A stretch of 64,000 nt of DNA from assembly GCA_014706295.1 (NCBI GenBank), contig JACSVZ010000007.1, positions 1,652,543-1,716,542 on the forward strand, in the 5' to 3' direction. The notes beneath the pieces were generated by a model, which made no database searches, was not told the origin of the DNA, and saw nothing but the letters and a program-made list of their open reading frames with translations. This DNA is from Lycocorax pyrrhopterus obiensis (Eukaryota; Chordata; Aves; Passeriformes; Paradisaeidae). Positions 13,791 to 26,202 of the stretch are shown here, piece after piece (within the stretch, counting starts at the first letter, position 1; each line of letters starts with the position of its first letter). Position numbers and translations under genes: made by a program.

Positions 13791-15120
13791 AGGGAATCAA
13801 ACTCAGCCTCTTTATTCCTTTGTTCCCCCTCCATTGCCCATGTTAATTTAATTTGACAGCCTGGCGAATAGGATTTGTCAAATATGGTAACCTTAAGCAT
13901 CTCAGATATTGAAAACTGTGCTTTAAATTTATATAATCCAGATGTGAGAGCCAATAAAAGGCTTGGATGAAATGAAATGTCAGGCTTTGTGGGGAGAGAA
14001 AGGGGAAAAATACTCTTTGCCACTTATTTTTCCACATGGCATAAAGTGCAGAGCAGGGTTCAATCAATTATTTTAGTCAAGAATAGAAGCAGGTTTTGTC
14101 ATCTCAGTGCTGGTAGCCAACAGTAAATCTGATGGATAGCAAAATGCTGAATCTCACAAGACTGCATCAAGTAAAAACAACTTCAGAGTTTGGGCAGTGA
14201 AAAGGTGAGTCTTGGGAAGGATTTAGGAATGATGAACACAAGGCATTGCTCAAAGAGAACATTTCTCTTAGCAGTACTAATAAAAAAGCCACCACTTTAA
14301 TGATTTAGGTCTGTAGGCATTATCCAAATGGAATAATATCCCACTCACTCGTTCTACAAAATATGTTCTCAAATTATACACACAAACCAACTTCTGTTTC
14401 CACAATATTTGTTCTCCTGTATGTAGAAAGAGGCTGAAAGACGTAGAATAATTACCTTAAACTAATTCTCAGCTAAATCTCTTCATTCCCTCTGGTGCTC
14501 CTTCTTTGGCAGAGGGGAAGAAATAAATACTGAGGGAACACTAGGCAGTATTAATCAAATAGTTCATTCCCCAAAAGTGCAATTTAATTTTAGCTCAAAA
14601 TGGGTATGCATCAAATTCAGAGCATTGGCCTAATAAGGAGGATTAAAATTCGGAAAGTTTAAAACATCTCCATTTTAGACTTAAAGACAAAGATTTTGAT
14701 GGCAACATGAATTAAACTTTCAAATTTGCCTGCATTTAATATGAAAGCTGAAGAAACTTTCAATCAAAACCAACCAGTTTTTCATGTTGTAAAAACAATT
14801 TGATAGTAAGCCTGAAGTTGTATGCCTAGCTCAATAAGTAAACTGGTAGTTAGACTTATTTTCATTCATTCCCATATGCATTCAGCGTTCAAAAATAGTT
14901 CATAAATCAAACTATATTTAAACCACCACCCCCAATTCCACTCTCAGACAAAACCACCTTTAATTTGTAAATAAAGTTAGACCTGAATCAAGTCCATCTA
15001 TGATTTGATCCCATAAAAGCAGAACATGCAGGATAAGATTTTGCAAATCCAACCCAACCACTGGCTTTGTGTGTGTGTCTAAATGATTTGCTTCATCATA
15101 AGCTGTAGGAAAAAAAACCT
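13791..15120. other. AT-rich stretch almost free of open frames; candidate conserved non-coding sequence
   Basis: This 1.3-kb stretch is noticeably AT-rich, and from about 14070 to 15270 it has no open frame above 60 codons on either strand. It contains homeodomain/POU-like words such as 'ttaatttaatttgaca' (13844-13859), 'tatgcatcaaat' (14605-14616) and several TTAAT or ATTAA cores. No transposon end is recognisable. The look resembles conserved intronic enhancers, but without alignment this is only an impression. Confidence 0.3.
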
Positions 15121-18100
15121 CAAAGGTTTACGGGGGGGGGAAAAAGAGTAGGATGAGAAAATGCGTGTGTTGGAATTTGTCTTACTGCTGAGACACAAAC
15201 CTAATAGGCCATGATATTGAAAGAGCTTCTTTGGGCTGATGGAGAGGTAAAGCTTTCATCAAAGTTAGTGTTGGAATGCAAACTTGGGGCAAAGCTTCCT
15301 GTTCCTGCTGGAGTCTCCAGGTATCCCAGCCTCTGCAGGCCACGCTTAGGGTACAAACCAGCTCAGGGGTTCAAGCTGATATTATGACTAAAAGGGCAAA
15401 GTTTGAGCAAATTGAACTTCACAGGCCTGGGTATTTTCAAAGAGAGGTGTCCTGTTAGGACTGCCTGGTGCCATAGGTGTATTTGAGAGGGAAATGCTCC
15501 CAAAGTTGTTCTGCCCCAGGTTTCGTACAGGCTGCTGCAGAGAAGTCTTTGCATGAATGGCAGCAAATTTGGATGGAGACAACACTGCTGAAAGATGTCA
15601 GTGGGGGCAGATCCACATGGAAAACTTCCATGTTTCTGGAGATTTTTTTAAAACAATTCGGTATCTGTCTGGATCCTGGCTCTTTGAAACCTCGGTGTAA
15701 CCATGCACAAAGCCCTAAGCAGTAGTAGAAGTGCCATTTCAAGAAGTGAGTCCCATGCAGCTGATCATATGATCTCCCCTCTTGGGTTCGTTTAGCTTCA
15801 TTCATTAGCTCTGAAATCCATTCCTTTCTGCTGGGCTCCCATAAATCACGTGCTTGCCAGAGTGGAGAGGGTTGTTTGAAAGGATGGAAGAACCATTAAG
15901 TAGGAAGGAGAGCGTGTGTTAAATGCTCACCCCGGCGTAGCTGGGGGGGGGGGATGAGCCCTGGCCTCTGGAAGTGTGGAGCGGGAAGCCCAGCAAAACC
16001 TGAGCCATTTCCCCTCTTTTTGGTTAAAGTAATAATAAACACGAGGCTGGGCTGCTCCCAGGAGGGACATCCTGCAGCTTCCAACACTGGGAATGGCTTT
16101 CTCCCGTCGCGCTCGGCCGTGGCTTTGTATGTTTTCCCTCGAAATTACAACATGGTTTTAATCTAAACAGACATCGGCTCTCTACGCCAAGCACATCAAA
16201 TCTGTACTGCAGGGATCACAGAATGGAAGGAACATGGCTCGTGGAGTGACAGTGCAGGGAAGAGGAGGGGGAATTGGAGGAAAGGGCTGAGCAGGGAATG
16301 GACCCCTCAAGGAAAGCAAGTTTAATGAATAGAGGTATTGTATTCGAGTTTGTGAAGCAGAGTCCCCAGGGAGAGGTTAGGTTCCAGGAGAAATGAAATC
16401 TCCCCTCAAAAGTTCTTCCCTGTTCAGGTACAGGCCTGGTGATTACCTGGGAAGAAACAGGATTGAAAATATTTATCACTTCTGCTCTAATTTACATGTC
16501 TGTGCAAGTGTCTTGGTTTTGCCTGGGTTGGAAATGCTGTGTCATCAGGAGGTTCTGCCTTTCTGGGAGATATTTTCTTGTAGGATCTCTCAAGCACCTC
16601 CTCCCATTTATTTTTTTAATTTTCTTACAGCTTTTTGTGCATAGTGCTGGAGGAAGGTCCAGGCTTTTTCCACAGTCAGCGCAAAACTGTTCAGAGAACA
16701 GAGTCAGCACTGTGCGGGTCCCACATTTTGGTGTCTCTCCACCTTCAGAGGAGTTTTGGAAGGGAGTGTGAATGGAGAAGTGCTGGCTTTGAAAGCCTTA
16801 AATCATGTGTGAGCTCCCAAATTTGTACAGGCAGGGGATGTGAAGTGCACACATGCCTTATGGACTGCTTCAGGTTATTCACATCCTGAATTTGAGTAAA
16901 ATTACTTACCAAGCATGTATATATGGTTCTCTATTTAGTAGATCAAAGGTGCGTTAAACCAGGATCATCTGCAGCTGCCGCTAACATGGTGAGACAGACT
17001 GTGATATTTGTATTGTTTTTAGAAAGTTCTGCCAAACCTTTTGGAAAAAGGACAGATTACAGAAGTAGTCACGGCACAAAAAAAACCCAGGCACAGAAAA
17101 GAGCCGTTCTCGGAGCGCGAGTGAGAGCGCAAAGGAAGCAAGCTGCTTGTGGAAGGTGTAGGAATGGCTTTAAAAAACAAAAACCAAGCTGAAACACGTT
17201 CTCTTTGGTCTCTGGTCTCAGTCTACAGCTGCTCCTTCTCCAGCCAGGCATGCAGCAGTTTCCTTGCAGCGCTCCCTGCGGACTTGGCATGGCTCGGTCT
17301 GTCAAGACCAGCGACAACTCAGCGCTGCTGAAACGTGTGAAGCACGAGTTGAGTGGTGCCAACACTTCATAACGTTACAGAGCTTTTTCGCCCCCCAGAT
17401 AGAAGGATCCCACACTGAACTGCTTTGTGTTCAGTCCCCTTTACAAATCTGCACCTCTGACTCGTAGTTTTGGAGAGGCATTTATGGCTTTTCGGAGGTG
17501 TGGCGCGTTCTCGGGCTCGTGCTTTGATGTTCTGTGTTTTGACGTTTGGCTTCAAAGCTGAGGTGGATTGGGCTCCGGAGGGGAGTGTAGGTTCAGACTC
17601 CAGTTTCAGATGGATGAGAACGAGGGAGGCAAGTCAAGTATCAGACCAGAACTCTGGGAAGCACAGTGGTACTCAGTAGCAGAGCCAATACAATAATGCA
17701 CGACCAGAGTGCCAGAAGCAGAATCACAGGACAACTGGGACTAAAGTCATGTCTTTCTGAGTTTTTTTTTTTTTTCCTCTGGAGCTCCTTCAGTTTCTTT
17801 TATGGACCAATGGAAATGGTCTAAAGTTAAAGACTAATGGTGAAATGCTGAATTTCAGGCACTGTTTTCACGCTGACTCTCCCTTTGTGGCCAGAGGTAA
17901 AATGTTTTGGTGTTGCTAATGTGCAGAACAGGTCAGACACTTCCCCTCTCAGAGAGACATATGGGAATTAGCTTCCACTTCCAAAGTATTTTAATGTGCT
18001 GTCGTCCTTCTTGGCTCAGAATGGACTTCACCCACGGAGATCTCTGCCTGTGGCTCAGCACAGACCACACCTACCACATTGCTGTGAGCTTTATGCGCTT

Positions 18101-20329
18101 GAGTCACCAGAAAAAAAGCTCACAAATTGGCAGGAGCTCACAGGAGAGCAACCCAAACAACTCAGGGACTGGCTGGAGGGGTTAAATTAATAGCACAAGA
18201 TTAAAAGAGATAAATACAGGTAGTTTGGTGAAAGCTGTTCCCCTGGAGTTAATTATGCCGTATTAGTTGGAAGATGTGAATGGTGAAGGATTTGCTTAGT
18301 GCGCTCTGGAGTGGTAATTGGCAGGGGAAAGAGGATGCAAAAGGGAACTTCAAGTTGAATACCAAAGGATTTCCTGACAGTGGATGTGTTGCTCTGTCAA
18401 GCAGCCTTGCAGGAAAGCGCCGAAAGCCCCACTGTTGGAAACATGAAAGTCTCCTCAACGCAGGAGAAATCCTGAGCTGAGATAAAGATGAAACCCAGTG
18501 AGTTTTGTCTGTTCCAATTACTGTAAATTGAGAGGTGATTGATACAGCAGTAATGCCCCGGAGCTCAAATCAGAGAGGTGCTGTAGGAGCTCACAAACAA
18601 GCTTTCCCTATCTGTCATAAATTCTGTAGAGTAATGTGGATCCAGACTGACTCAGAGGTCAGTCCTGAAGGGCCACAGCCCTGGATATTCCTCCCTTTTC
18701 TGTTCCTATCTGCCTTGGAGTACCCAAGAGTGGAATACAGCTCCTTAACTCATTCTCCATGCATGGACTGCAGTTCACAAACCCAAAAATGCTGTCCCCG
18801 GCTTCTGTGGTCCTTCTGATCTGTAATTGTAAGAAAAGCCATTAGAAGCTTCAGAAACTACAGAGAAAAACTAATTTTCCTGGAGGTTTTCTACTTCAGT
18901 TAACTCCCCAGTTAATTCCAAACATCTTTCCCCCTTCTTAAATATTTTCGTTTCTCGCGGATTCCAGGTGTTCCTGTGCTGCAGCGCGCAGCAGAGTTGA
19001 CCTGAATATTTGAGGAAGGACAGCTGGGGTGCCCTGGAGTTCCTTGCAGGCAGGTTTATCCTGGAGTCCTAGCAGGGTATATTAACCCATATTTAGTGCT
19101 GTGCTGTTGCAATTACTGCACTCACAGTGATTAACTTGTTTAGACTTATCACAAGCATCTCTGCAGCGCTCAGCAGTCAGCTAAGCCTTTTTTCTAGAAA
19201 ACAGCATCAGCATAAAATCAGTATTTCTGCCAGCTAAATAAGCTGCAGTCCTGAAATCAGACCACGCTGGGCACTTTATTTAGACCAGGCAAATCCTGAG
19301 CTCTGTTCTGTAGAGTAAGGAAGAAGTCAACCTAAACACTCACGGCTTTTAACTTGCCACACACTGGGTTTGATCAGAGAGCTGGATCAAATTGTCCTTT
19401 GTAAACAAAACAGTACACTGGAAACCACACGTGAGAAATGACAGCTCTGAAGCTGTAATCATAATCACATGGGAAATACTGAAGTGAGCTGTTTAACTAA
19501 GAGCATTTAAATTTCTGGGGAAGAAATAGTCCAAAGGGTCAACACAAAATTATTTTTGCATCTGTGATAAGCAGATGGGATCTGCCAAGCTCCATTCCCT
19601 GTGCTGATGAACTTTCCAGGGTTTTATTCCCAACCTGTAATAGGCCAGGAATGGAATTTCAGTTCCATTCCCTTTCGCTGTCAGCATTTCATGGCTTCTC
19701 TACAGCTTTCTACCAGACCGAGCCTCAGCCGTGGCAGAACACCTCTTAACATCGTGGTCCTGATTTGTGGTTAGCAGGACGTTGTATTTACACCATGAAA
19801 CTTCAAGGCATCTCAGATGGAGGGTCTAAAATCCAGGGAGACGTGGGTGTGGGATTTCAACCTTTTCAAGCTATTTTCGTAGGATACTTCTGTTTTGGGG
19901 CATTAACTTGGAGGTGATTGGGTTTTTAGGAAGCTGTCCCAGTGGAATGAGAACAGCGAGATTTAGTGTTGCTGAAACGCCAAGAATTCCCTGCTGTTCC
20001 TGTGCTGGGTAACTCCAACACAGGAACACGAAGAGCAGCATTTTTATCATTTTAAGTGCTGCCAAGCACTTCACTAAATGTGGGAAAAGCCGTGAGCTGG
20101 AGCTGAGTACATTTGCTCTATTCTTTCAAAATAAAAGTGCACGTGCCATGACAAAGCTTCCAGAGTACTGATGTGATTCTGGTATAAGAAAATAGAAAAT
20201 TGAACATTTGAAAAGCCTGTGGCATTTTTGGGTTCGTTCAGCTCTTCGCTTCAGCCTCGCTGCTTCCCAGGAGAAAGTCTGGTGTGCAAATTAAAGCCGA
20301 GGTGACAGTTCTATTCCCAGGCCCAATTC
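15121..20329. other. Non-coding block, nothing recognised
   Basis: About 5 kb of mixed-composition sequence with short G runs (about 15131 and 15945) and a T run at 17762-17775. The segment 'atcacagaatggaagg' near 16215 resembles the tip of a CR1 tail, but it is too short to call. Open frames up to about 116 codons overlap on both strands and look like chance. Confidence 0.45.
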
Positions 20330-20670
20330 TGGGAGCGGGAGTGCCTGACTTATCCGGGCCGTTCCAGCTCCCGTTATCCGCTCCCCGCCGCCTGTGCATC
20401 GGCCCCTGCGCCCCATCGCTGCCGCTGCTCCGAGGAGCGGTGCCGTGATAACGGGGAGCAGCTCGGCCGTCCCGTTGGCTCTGTGTGGCGCCTTGCCGAT
20501 AACATTAATGGAGTTGGCTGTGTGAGCGCTCCCTGGGCAGGCTGCCAGCTCTGCCGGGGGGTTTTGTGCTCCAGACGTGCTGCTGAGGCAGGGGGTGAGG
20601 TACTAGCCCCTCTCACCGTGGGCACCGCTCTGGCGTCGCTCCCCGTCGGCTCCCGAGGGATGTGTACAAA
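20330..20670. promoter_or_regulatory. Intronic CpG-rich patch with four GATAA words
   Basis: Composition changes sharply to GC-rich with many CpGs compared with the flanks. GATAA or its complement occurs at 20350-20354, 20374-20378, 20447-20451 and 20498-20502, four times in about 150 bp. Only 20446-20451 (TGATAA) meets the stricter WGATAR form. No TATA box, initiator or coding exon stands out. It could be a small CpG island, an enhancer, an alternative promoter, or a locally GC-biased patch. I cannot tell these apart from sequence alone. Confidence 0.35.
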
Positions 20671-21137
20671 CATACAGGGCTCTCTGCTGCTTGGGAGCAC
20701 TGGGGTCTTCCCTCTGTCACAGCAGTGGCAATGGGAATGAGCAGTTCACAGGTGGAATTCCCTGCCTGGGTGACGCATTTGCCGCCAACCACGCTTTCTT
20801 CTCCTTTGCCTCCTTGGCTCTATGCATCCCTTGGCTTGGGGTGGTCGGTGGCTCTTTCCTCTGCTTCCTCCCTTATCCTTCTGCCCTCTTCATCTCTCTG
20901 GCATGGGAGAAATTAGAAGCCAGAAAACTTTATTTTGTTGTCTTTTAGACATTGGCAAACCTGCTGCTGGCATTCTCCCTTTCTGTTTAATTTCTGTGTG
21001 TTGTTCCCCACTCCTCCTCAGAAATTCCGCTAGGAAATGCGGCTCTGCTTCAGATACAGGGCTCAGCCTTCCTGTGAGGGTCCCATTGCATCAAGGAAAG
21101 GCAGGATAAACTACAATAGTTACTGTGCTGATGTCAC
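20671..21137. other. Non-coding block, nothing recognised
   Basis: A pyrimidine-rich stretch (about 20780-21030) gives several overlapping hydrophobic open frames on the plus strand in different frames. No single frame is supported by splice signals or family resemblance. Confidence 0.4.
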
Positions 21138-21192
21138 CAGGAGCTGGACTTCAGTGATCCTCGTGGGTCCCTTCCAACTCGGGATATTCTAA
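21138..21192 (+). mobile_element. Short CR1-type 3' tail
   Basis: A short block containing 'ggagctggacttcagtgatc', then 'tgggtcccttccaactcggg' and 'atattctaa' follows the order of the terminal block of an avian CR1 subfamily. Only about 55 bp remain. Assignment to CR1 is likely; the subfamily is undetermined. Confidence 0.75.
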
Positions 21193-22316
21193 GGGATAAC
21201 TCCCTCTGATCCATATGAATGCACAGTGTGTGTGCGTTACCAAAGTCTGAGTTCTTTCATTGTTCAATCATTATTTTTGTTCAGGGACAGGTATACCTAG
21301 TGAGGGCCACTTCAACTGTTTATTGCTTCAGCTGTTTAGAAGTTCATTTGTGTTAACTAAAAATCTCGTACAGAGGGAAGAAGTGTGTGTGTGTGTTTGT
21401 AGCTAGAGAGACAAGGGCAGTCTTTTTAGGTATCCTGTTTTGTTCTGAACAGAAATATCTTCTTATTCTCATTTTCCCCTCTCCCCTGTCAAACTTGGAG
21501 CTTCAGCAAGCTGATTCTAACTGCTAACATATGTCTGGGGGTGGGGAAAGTGATGCAGGAAGGAGTACTCCAAGGAGTACAGTAGCATTTCTATATTCAG
21601 CAAGTTAGTCATCAGCTCCTTCGGTTGTAGCACGAAAAAATGAAATGAATGGTCTGTAAAGGAGCTGTAAATCTGGGAGAGCAAAGCTTGTGCTGTTCCC
21701 GAAGTGATCACGCAGCAGATCATAACTGTACCTGCTGTTTTCTCTGTGAGGAGCAGCTCAAAGCGCTGCGCCGCTTTGAAGTAACAGAGATGTTTACTGC
21801 CTCTGCTTCACAAACGAAAACATGAAGTGCCAGACAAAGACAAAGCCAGATCCTGAATTTCTTGCTTCTCAAGAGCCATTTAGTGCTTTCAGTGTGAGGT
21901 GCTGTATGGAAGGAGTTTTGACAATTCAGCAAGTAGTGATGGAGTGGGAGATGAAACCTTGTCTGAGGGGGGGGGGGAAGGCCAAGATCTCTTGCTTCTT
22001 AATCTGTTCTTGGAACCTCGGGATCATCTTAACTTTTGTCTTCCAAGTCAGGCTCCAGCAGCAGCACTAACAGCTCTACCTGAGCAGCATCTGTCCTTGC
22101 CTCAACTTTTTGAAATCTCTCCTTTGGACCTGCCCCAGCGGTGATCCCTGTGAGCCATCAGAGTGTTTTAGTTTGGCCTTTTACTGTACAAATCATGACC
22201 TGGGGGTTGTCTCACCACCTCATTTTCCCACCTCTGCCTTGGAGCACTTGAGGATTTTCTTTCTGTGTCCACCCCTCCCAAAACAGACACTTTTCCCCCT
22301 GTGTTTTAAATGGCAG

Positions 22317-22474
22317 GCATCCCTATACCTGGAAGTGTTCAGGAGCAGGCTGGATTGGTCTCTGAGTAAGCTGGTGTAGTGGAGGGTGTCCCTGCCCAAG
22401 GCAGGGGATGGAACTATGGTGATACTTAAGGTCCCTTCCAAGCCAAACCATTCTAGAATTCTGTGATTCTGTGA
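22317..22474 (+). mobile_element. CR1 LINE 3'-end fragment, sense
   Basis: In order: 'cctggaagtgttcaggagca', a 'gtagtggagggtgtccctgc' block, 'cttaaggtcccttccaagcc', and a terminal 'attctgtgattctgtga' with two ATTCTGTG-type units. This is the diagnostic CR1 3' terminus. The copy is 5'-truncated to about 160 bp, as is usual for this family. Confidence 0.92.
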
Positions 22475-24094
22475 CATAGGTCTATTTACTTTTAGTCCTT
22501 AAGGATCAGCAAGTTGTGATTTAATTGCTGTCTCCTGAGTATTTCTTGGTTAGGCAGGTAGCTGGAGAAAGAAAAGCACTACTGGTTGTCCTTTAAATCA
22601 AATTGCTTCAACGTGTGCTACGTGTGTGGTCAGTATCTTCATTAATTTTTGCTCTCAAATATGAGTTGCCCATAAAACCTCTATGACTCCTGCTGGGAAT
22701 GAGCCAAGAGAAAGGAGAGCTGTGAGGAGCAGGAGCACATCTTCCCCATAATTGCAATCCCATTTGAGTCTGCTGGTCCTGCAGATTTAACTTTCTGCTT
22801 CTGTGCATTCCTTCACTGTTATCACCTGGGGTTCAGCACTGGGCTGAGGCTTTGCTTCAAGTCTCATCTTGAACGCACGCTCTGCCTTTTTTCTTTCTCT
22901 TTTTTTCCCTTCCCTTTGTGTTTGCTCAGACTCAAAACTCTGGTTACAAATCCGGGTGGAGGAGTCCTTTGAGCCCCGCCAGTTGTTTCTGGAACTCATT
23001 ATTGTGTGTTAGTAAATGAACCAGGTAGAAAGAATGTTAAATGTATCAGACTTGCAGCAACAAGTCTCCTGTCAAAAGGCAAAACACTCACCTCTCCCTG
23101 CCTGATGAGATAGCAGCAGTTGCAGCCACCAGCTGGTAGGAAGGTGAGGCACAGAATAAACCGGGAACAGAATTGTGATATTATACAGTGAGCTGCTTCA
23201 GGCAGACAAAAAACTGTCTGAAAAGCAGAGCCCAAGACTGCTTCCTGTAGCACACGCATGGTTGTGTGCTGCTGGCAGTGTAAGGAGAGCCTCTTGTCTC
23301 TTTTTTTATTTCCTCTCGTCCTTTCCAGACTCAGTAAATGCTGCAGAGGAACAGGAATTTGAATGCTGACTCAGAGTATGCATCCCATCCTGGTTGGTTT
23401 GATTCCTGCTTTTCCAGCTATGGCAGGATTTCTCCAAATGAAGTTTCAGGCTCTCAAACACATCCACTTGCCCAGAGGGGAATAATGAAATCCAGAATGC
23501 AGCAATTCAAACCATCCCTGATTCCAAACCAGTCCCGAGTCACTCAGTTGAGGGGACACCATTTAAGAGTGAGCTCAGTTCAAAACAAACCTGGAGCTCA
23601 TTATCAGTTTGGGCTGGTTTAATCTTGCAGTCCTTCTATTGTTATTCCTTTTGGGGACTGTCTGAGGTGAAAGTTGGATCTCCCACTGCAGAAGGTGCCT
23701 CATGACAGTGCTGTGCAGCACAACCTGCTCTCACGTTTGTCTGACAAACTCCAGGAGCTTTGCAATCCAAAAAGGAAGCTCATACTAAAAGCAGGGAACA
23801 GTCAAAGAGTTTGCCATGAGTCTGTGAGCTCCTTGTGCCTTGCTGGTTTTACTCATAAAATACCTGTGATAAACTCTGAAGTGCTGCAGTTTTTAAATGA
23901 AATACACCCTTTTCCCCCGTTTTTTCCCTGCATCTGTACCGTGCCAGGGGAGGGGACTGCTGTGTTCCAGCACATGCTGTGCCAAGGTAGCAGATGCTGA
24001 GGCAGTATCAGGTGTCTCCAAAGTTCTCTCCTCTCACAGAGTCTGGTCCTGGAAGAGCAGAATTGGGAATCGATCTCAGGTGTCGACGGCTGTG

Positions 24095-24285
24095 CTGCAT
24101 AATTAATTATAACTTTATATGGCAGAGAGAGAAACAGTAATGCTGGCTCTGGGTGCTAATGGTAATAAATGGATCTGGTTACCACGGATCTGTATCACAG
24201 TTTAAGGGGTTTTTTTAATCTTTCCACTGGTTTATCATTTCATCCAGACGTTACCATTAATTAATTATGTTGTAATTAATCCTTG
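24095..24285. promoter_or_regulatory. Cluster of TAATTA homeodomain-type words
   Basis: TAATTA occurs at 24100-24105, 24104-24109, 24258-24263, 24262-24267 and 24273-24278, five times in about 180 bp. The two groups flank a less AT-rich middle (24125-24200) that contains 'ctaatggtaataaatgg'. TAATTA is the core bound by many Antp/paired-class homeodomain proteins. The clustering is seen directly. Enhancer function is inference, since AT-rich DNA produces such words by chance. Confidence 0.35.
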
Positions 24286-24300
24286 TTGCTGTTCATATCT

Positions 24301-26089
24301 GTTCCATCTGAATAAATTTGTATTAGCCAGGTGACTAAGAACAAAGGCATTTTTGAACTCCTGTCGGTGCAAAAAGTGACCCCAAGTAAACAATACTTTT
24401 AATCCTGCGGGTATCAGTCACTTCAGCTCCTCTAAAATACATATATTTCTATTTTGCAGTAATATGTCTTCACCTTTACACACGTGCTGTGAATTTCTTT
24501 TCAGTGTGTGCCTTATGCAGCCTGGCCTGCGAATCCAGAGGTTAGGAGCTGGTGGAATGTTTGGGTTAGGTTGGCTCTCTCTCTGCTAGGACCTCTCTCC
24601 CTCTGCAGACAGTGATACATCCTCTAGGTGCACTCCATGCTCTTCTTGAATTGGGACCATAGCCAAAATACAAAACTTACTTCCAAGCTACACCTCTGCA
24701 CGTTTCCCAGCTGTAACCTAAGGATGTCATTTAATCCTGACACTCTCCAGCTGCACAGAAACCATGACAGCTCCAGTGAGTTTTATTTTCAATACACAGG
24801 AGAGGGGTATGTATTATTCAGGATGCAGAATGTGACACAGTGAACAGGTATTTGTGGTTTCATTCAGGTCAGTTATTTGACTGTCAAAAAACCCAGCAAG
24901 TAGTGGGTTGGGTTTTCCTCCCTCCTGCTGATTACACTTTATCCTCTTTCCTCATACCCTTCTTATCTATTCCTAATTCTCTATAGAAATGCTTCACTGA
25001 ATATGTCAGATGTTTAATATTCTGGTGTTCCCTGCATGGGCTCAGCCGTTTTAAACAGTTGCTTTAGAAGACCTATGAAGTGATTTACTAAATATGAGTG
25101 ATCGTATCTTAAATTGGTTTGCTTTAGAGAAAATAAAGAGATGGGAATTGCAGAGAAAAGTTCTTGGTTAAAATGTAAGCATGAATCAAAAATTGCTTCT
25201 GAGGATATCTGAGTTCTGACTGTTCCTAGTGCAAGGGCTGCACAGTCAAATTTTGATCTGATTTAAAGCCCTGGCAGGCCTTTGATGTCAGCGAGGTTAT
25301 GCAAGGCTGGCTTTGCAAGCCTCTCACCATTTCCTCCCACGAATCCAACCCAGACTCTCAGTCTCTGCAGGATGAGCAGATGGTTTACTGGGAAATTCAC
25401 TTGGTTTCACCAAGGTTTTCCCAAGTTTTGATGTGTAAGTGAGGCAGCAATGAACACAGGCCACCAAAAGCAGGTCTGATGTATTATCCTGGCAATACCT
25501 GCCCTGGGAGCGTAGCGCTGGCTGAATGCCCAGTGGATGAAGGATCCTGCTGCTGAACTGGGAGGTGGGGGATTCTCCCAGCATCTAGAGAGGAAAGGTT
25601 GCACTTCCAACCTTAACTCACCCAGGTTTTGTCTGGCCAGTGACAATTCCCAAATTTGACAATTCCCAAAGAGGCACACTCTCACTGTTGTTCTGTAAGG
25701 TAAGAGATCTGGAGGCTGCTGGAGCTGTAATAACCATGTCTGCAGATACTGGCGTGGCCTGCATAGCTCAGCTCTTGCCTGGGCTTTTTTGCAAAGCCTT
25801 TCATCTGCCAGAACAGTGTCTGAGTCTCAGTCTCCTCCTGCTCACACTGATTGTTGGCACATGAGTTGTGCAAGTCCCTGGTGTCACAGCATCCAAAGGA
25901 GAGCTCTCTGCTACCTTCGTTGCGCGTGGGAGTCTCCTCAGCTTTGGCTGTCTCCTTAATAAGGCTACTTAAATATGTCCATGGTTCCATTTGGGATAGT
26001 TTAGGCAGAACAAGTTTTATTTATTCTGCCTGAATTCTGCAGTTTAGGCAGTGTTTAGTAGTCCAGTGTGCTCCACTGTTAGAGTGGAG
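24301..26089. other. Non-coding block with a possible MIR-like relic
   Basis: Nothing coding was recognised. The segment at about 24687-24740 ('ctctgcacgtttcccagctg' followed by a 'taa..aggatgtcat' stretch) resembles the 3' part of a MIR element read on the minus strand, but it is degenerate and uncertain. Confidence 0.35.
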
Positions 26090-26202
26090 AAGGGACGTGG
26101 AGGAGTAGATGTGGCACTTCGTGAAATGGTTTAGTGGGCACAGGGGTATTTGGTGTGATGATCTTGGAGGTCATTTGCAACCCTAATGATTCTGTGATTC
26201 TG
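26090..26202 (+). mobile_element. Diverged CR1-like 3' end, sense
   Basis: The order 'gaaatggtttagtgggca', 'gatgatcttggaggtcattt', 'gcaaccctaatgattctgtg' and 'attctg' matches the terminal block of an older CR1 subfamily, ending in two ATTCTGTG-like units. About 110 bp remain, clearly mutated. Confidence 0.82.
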
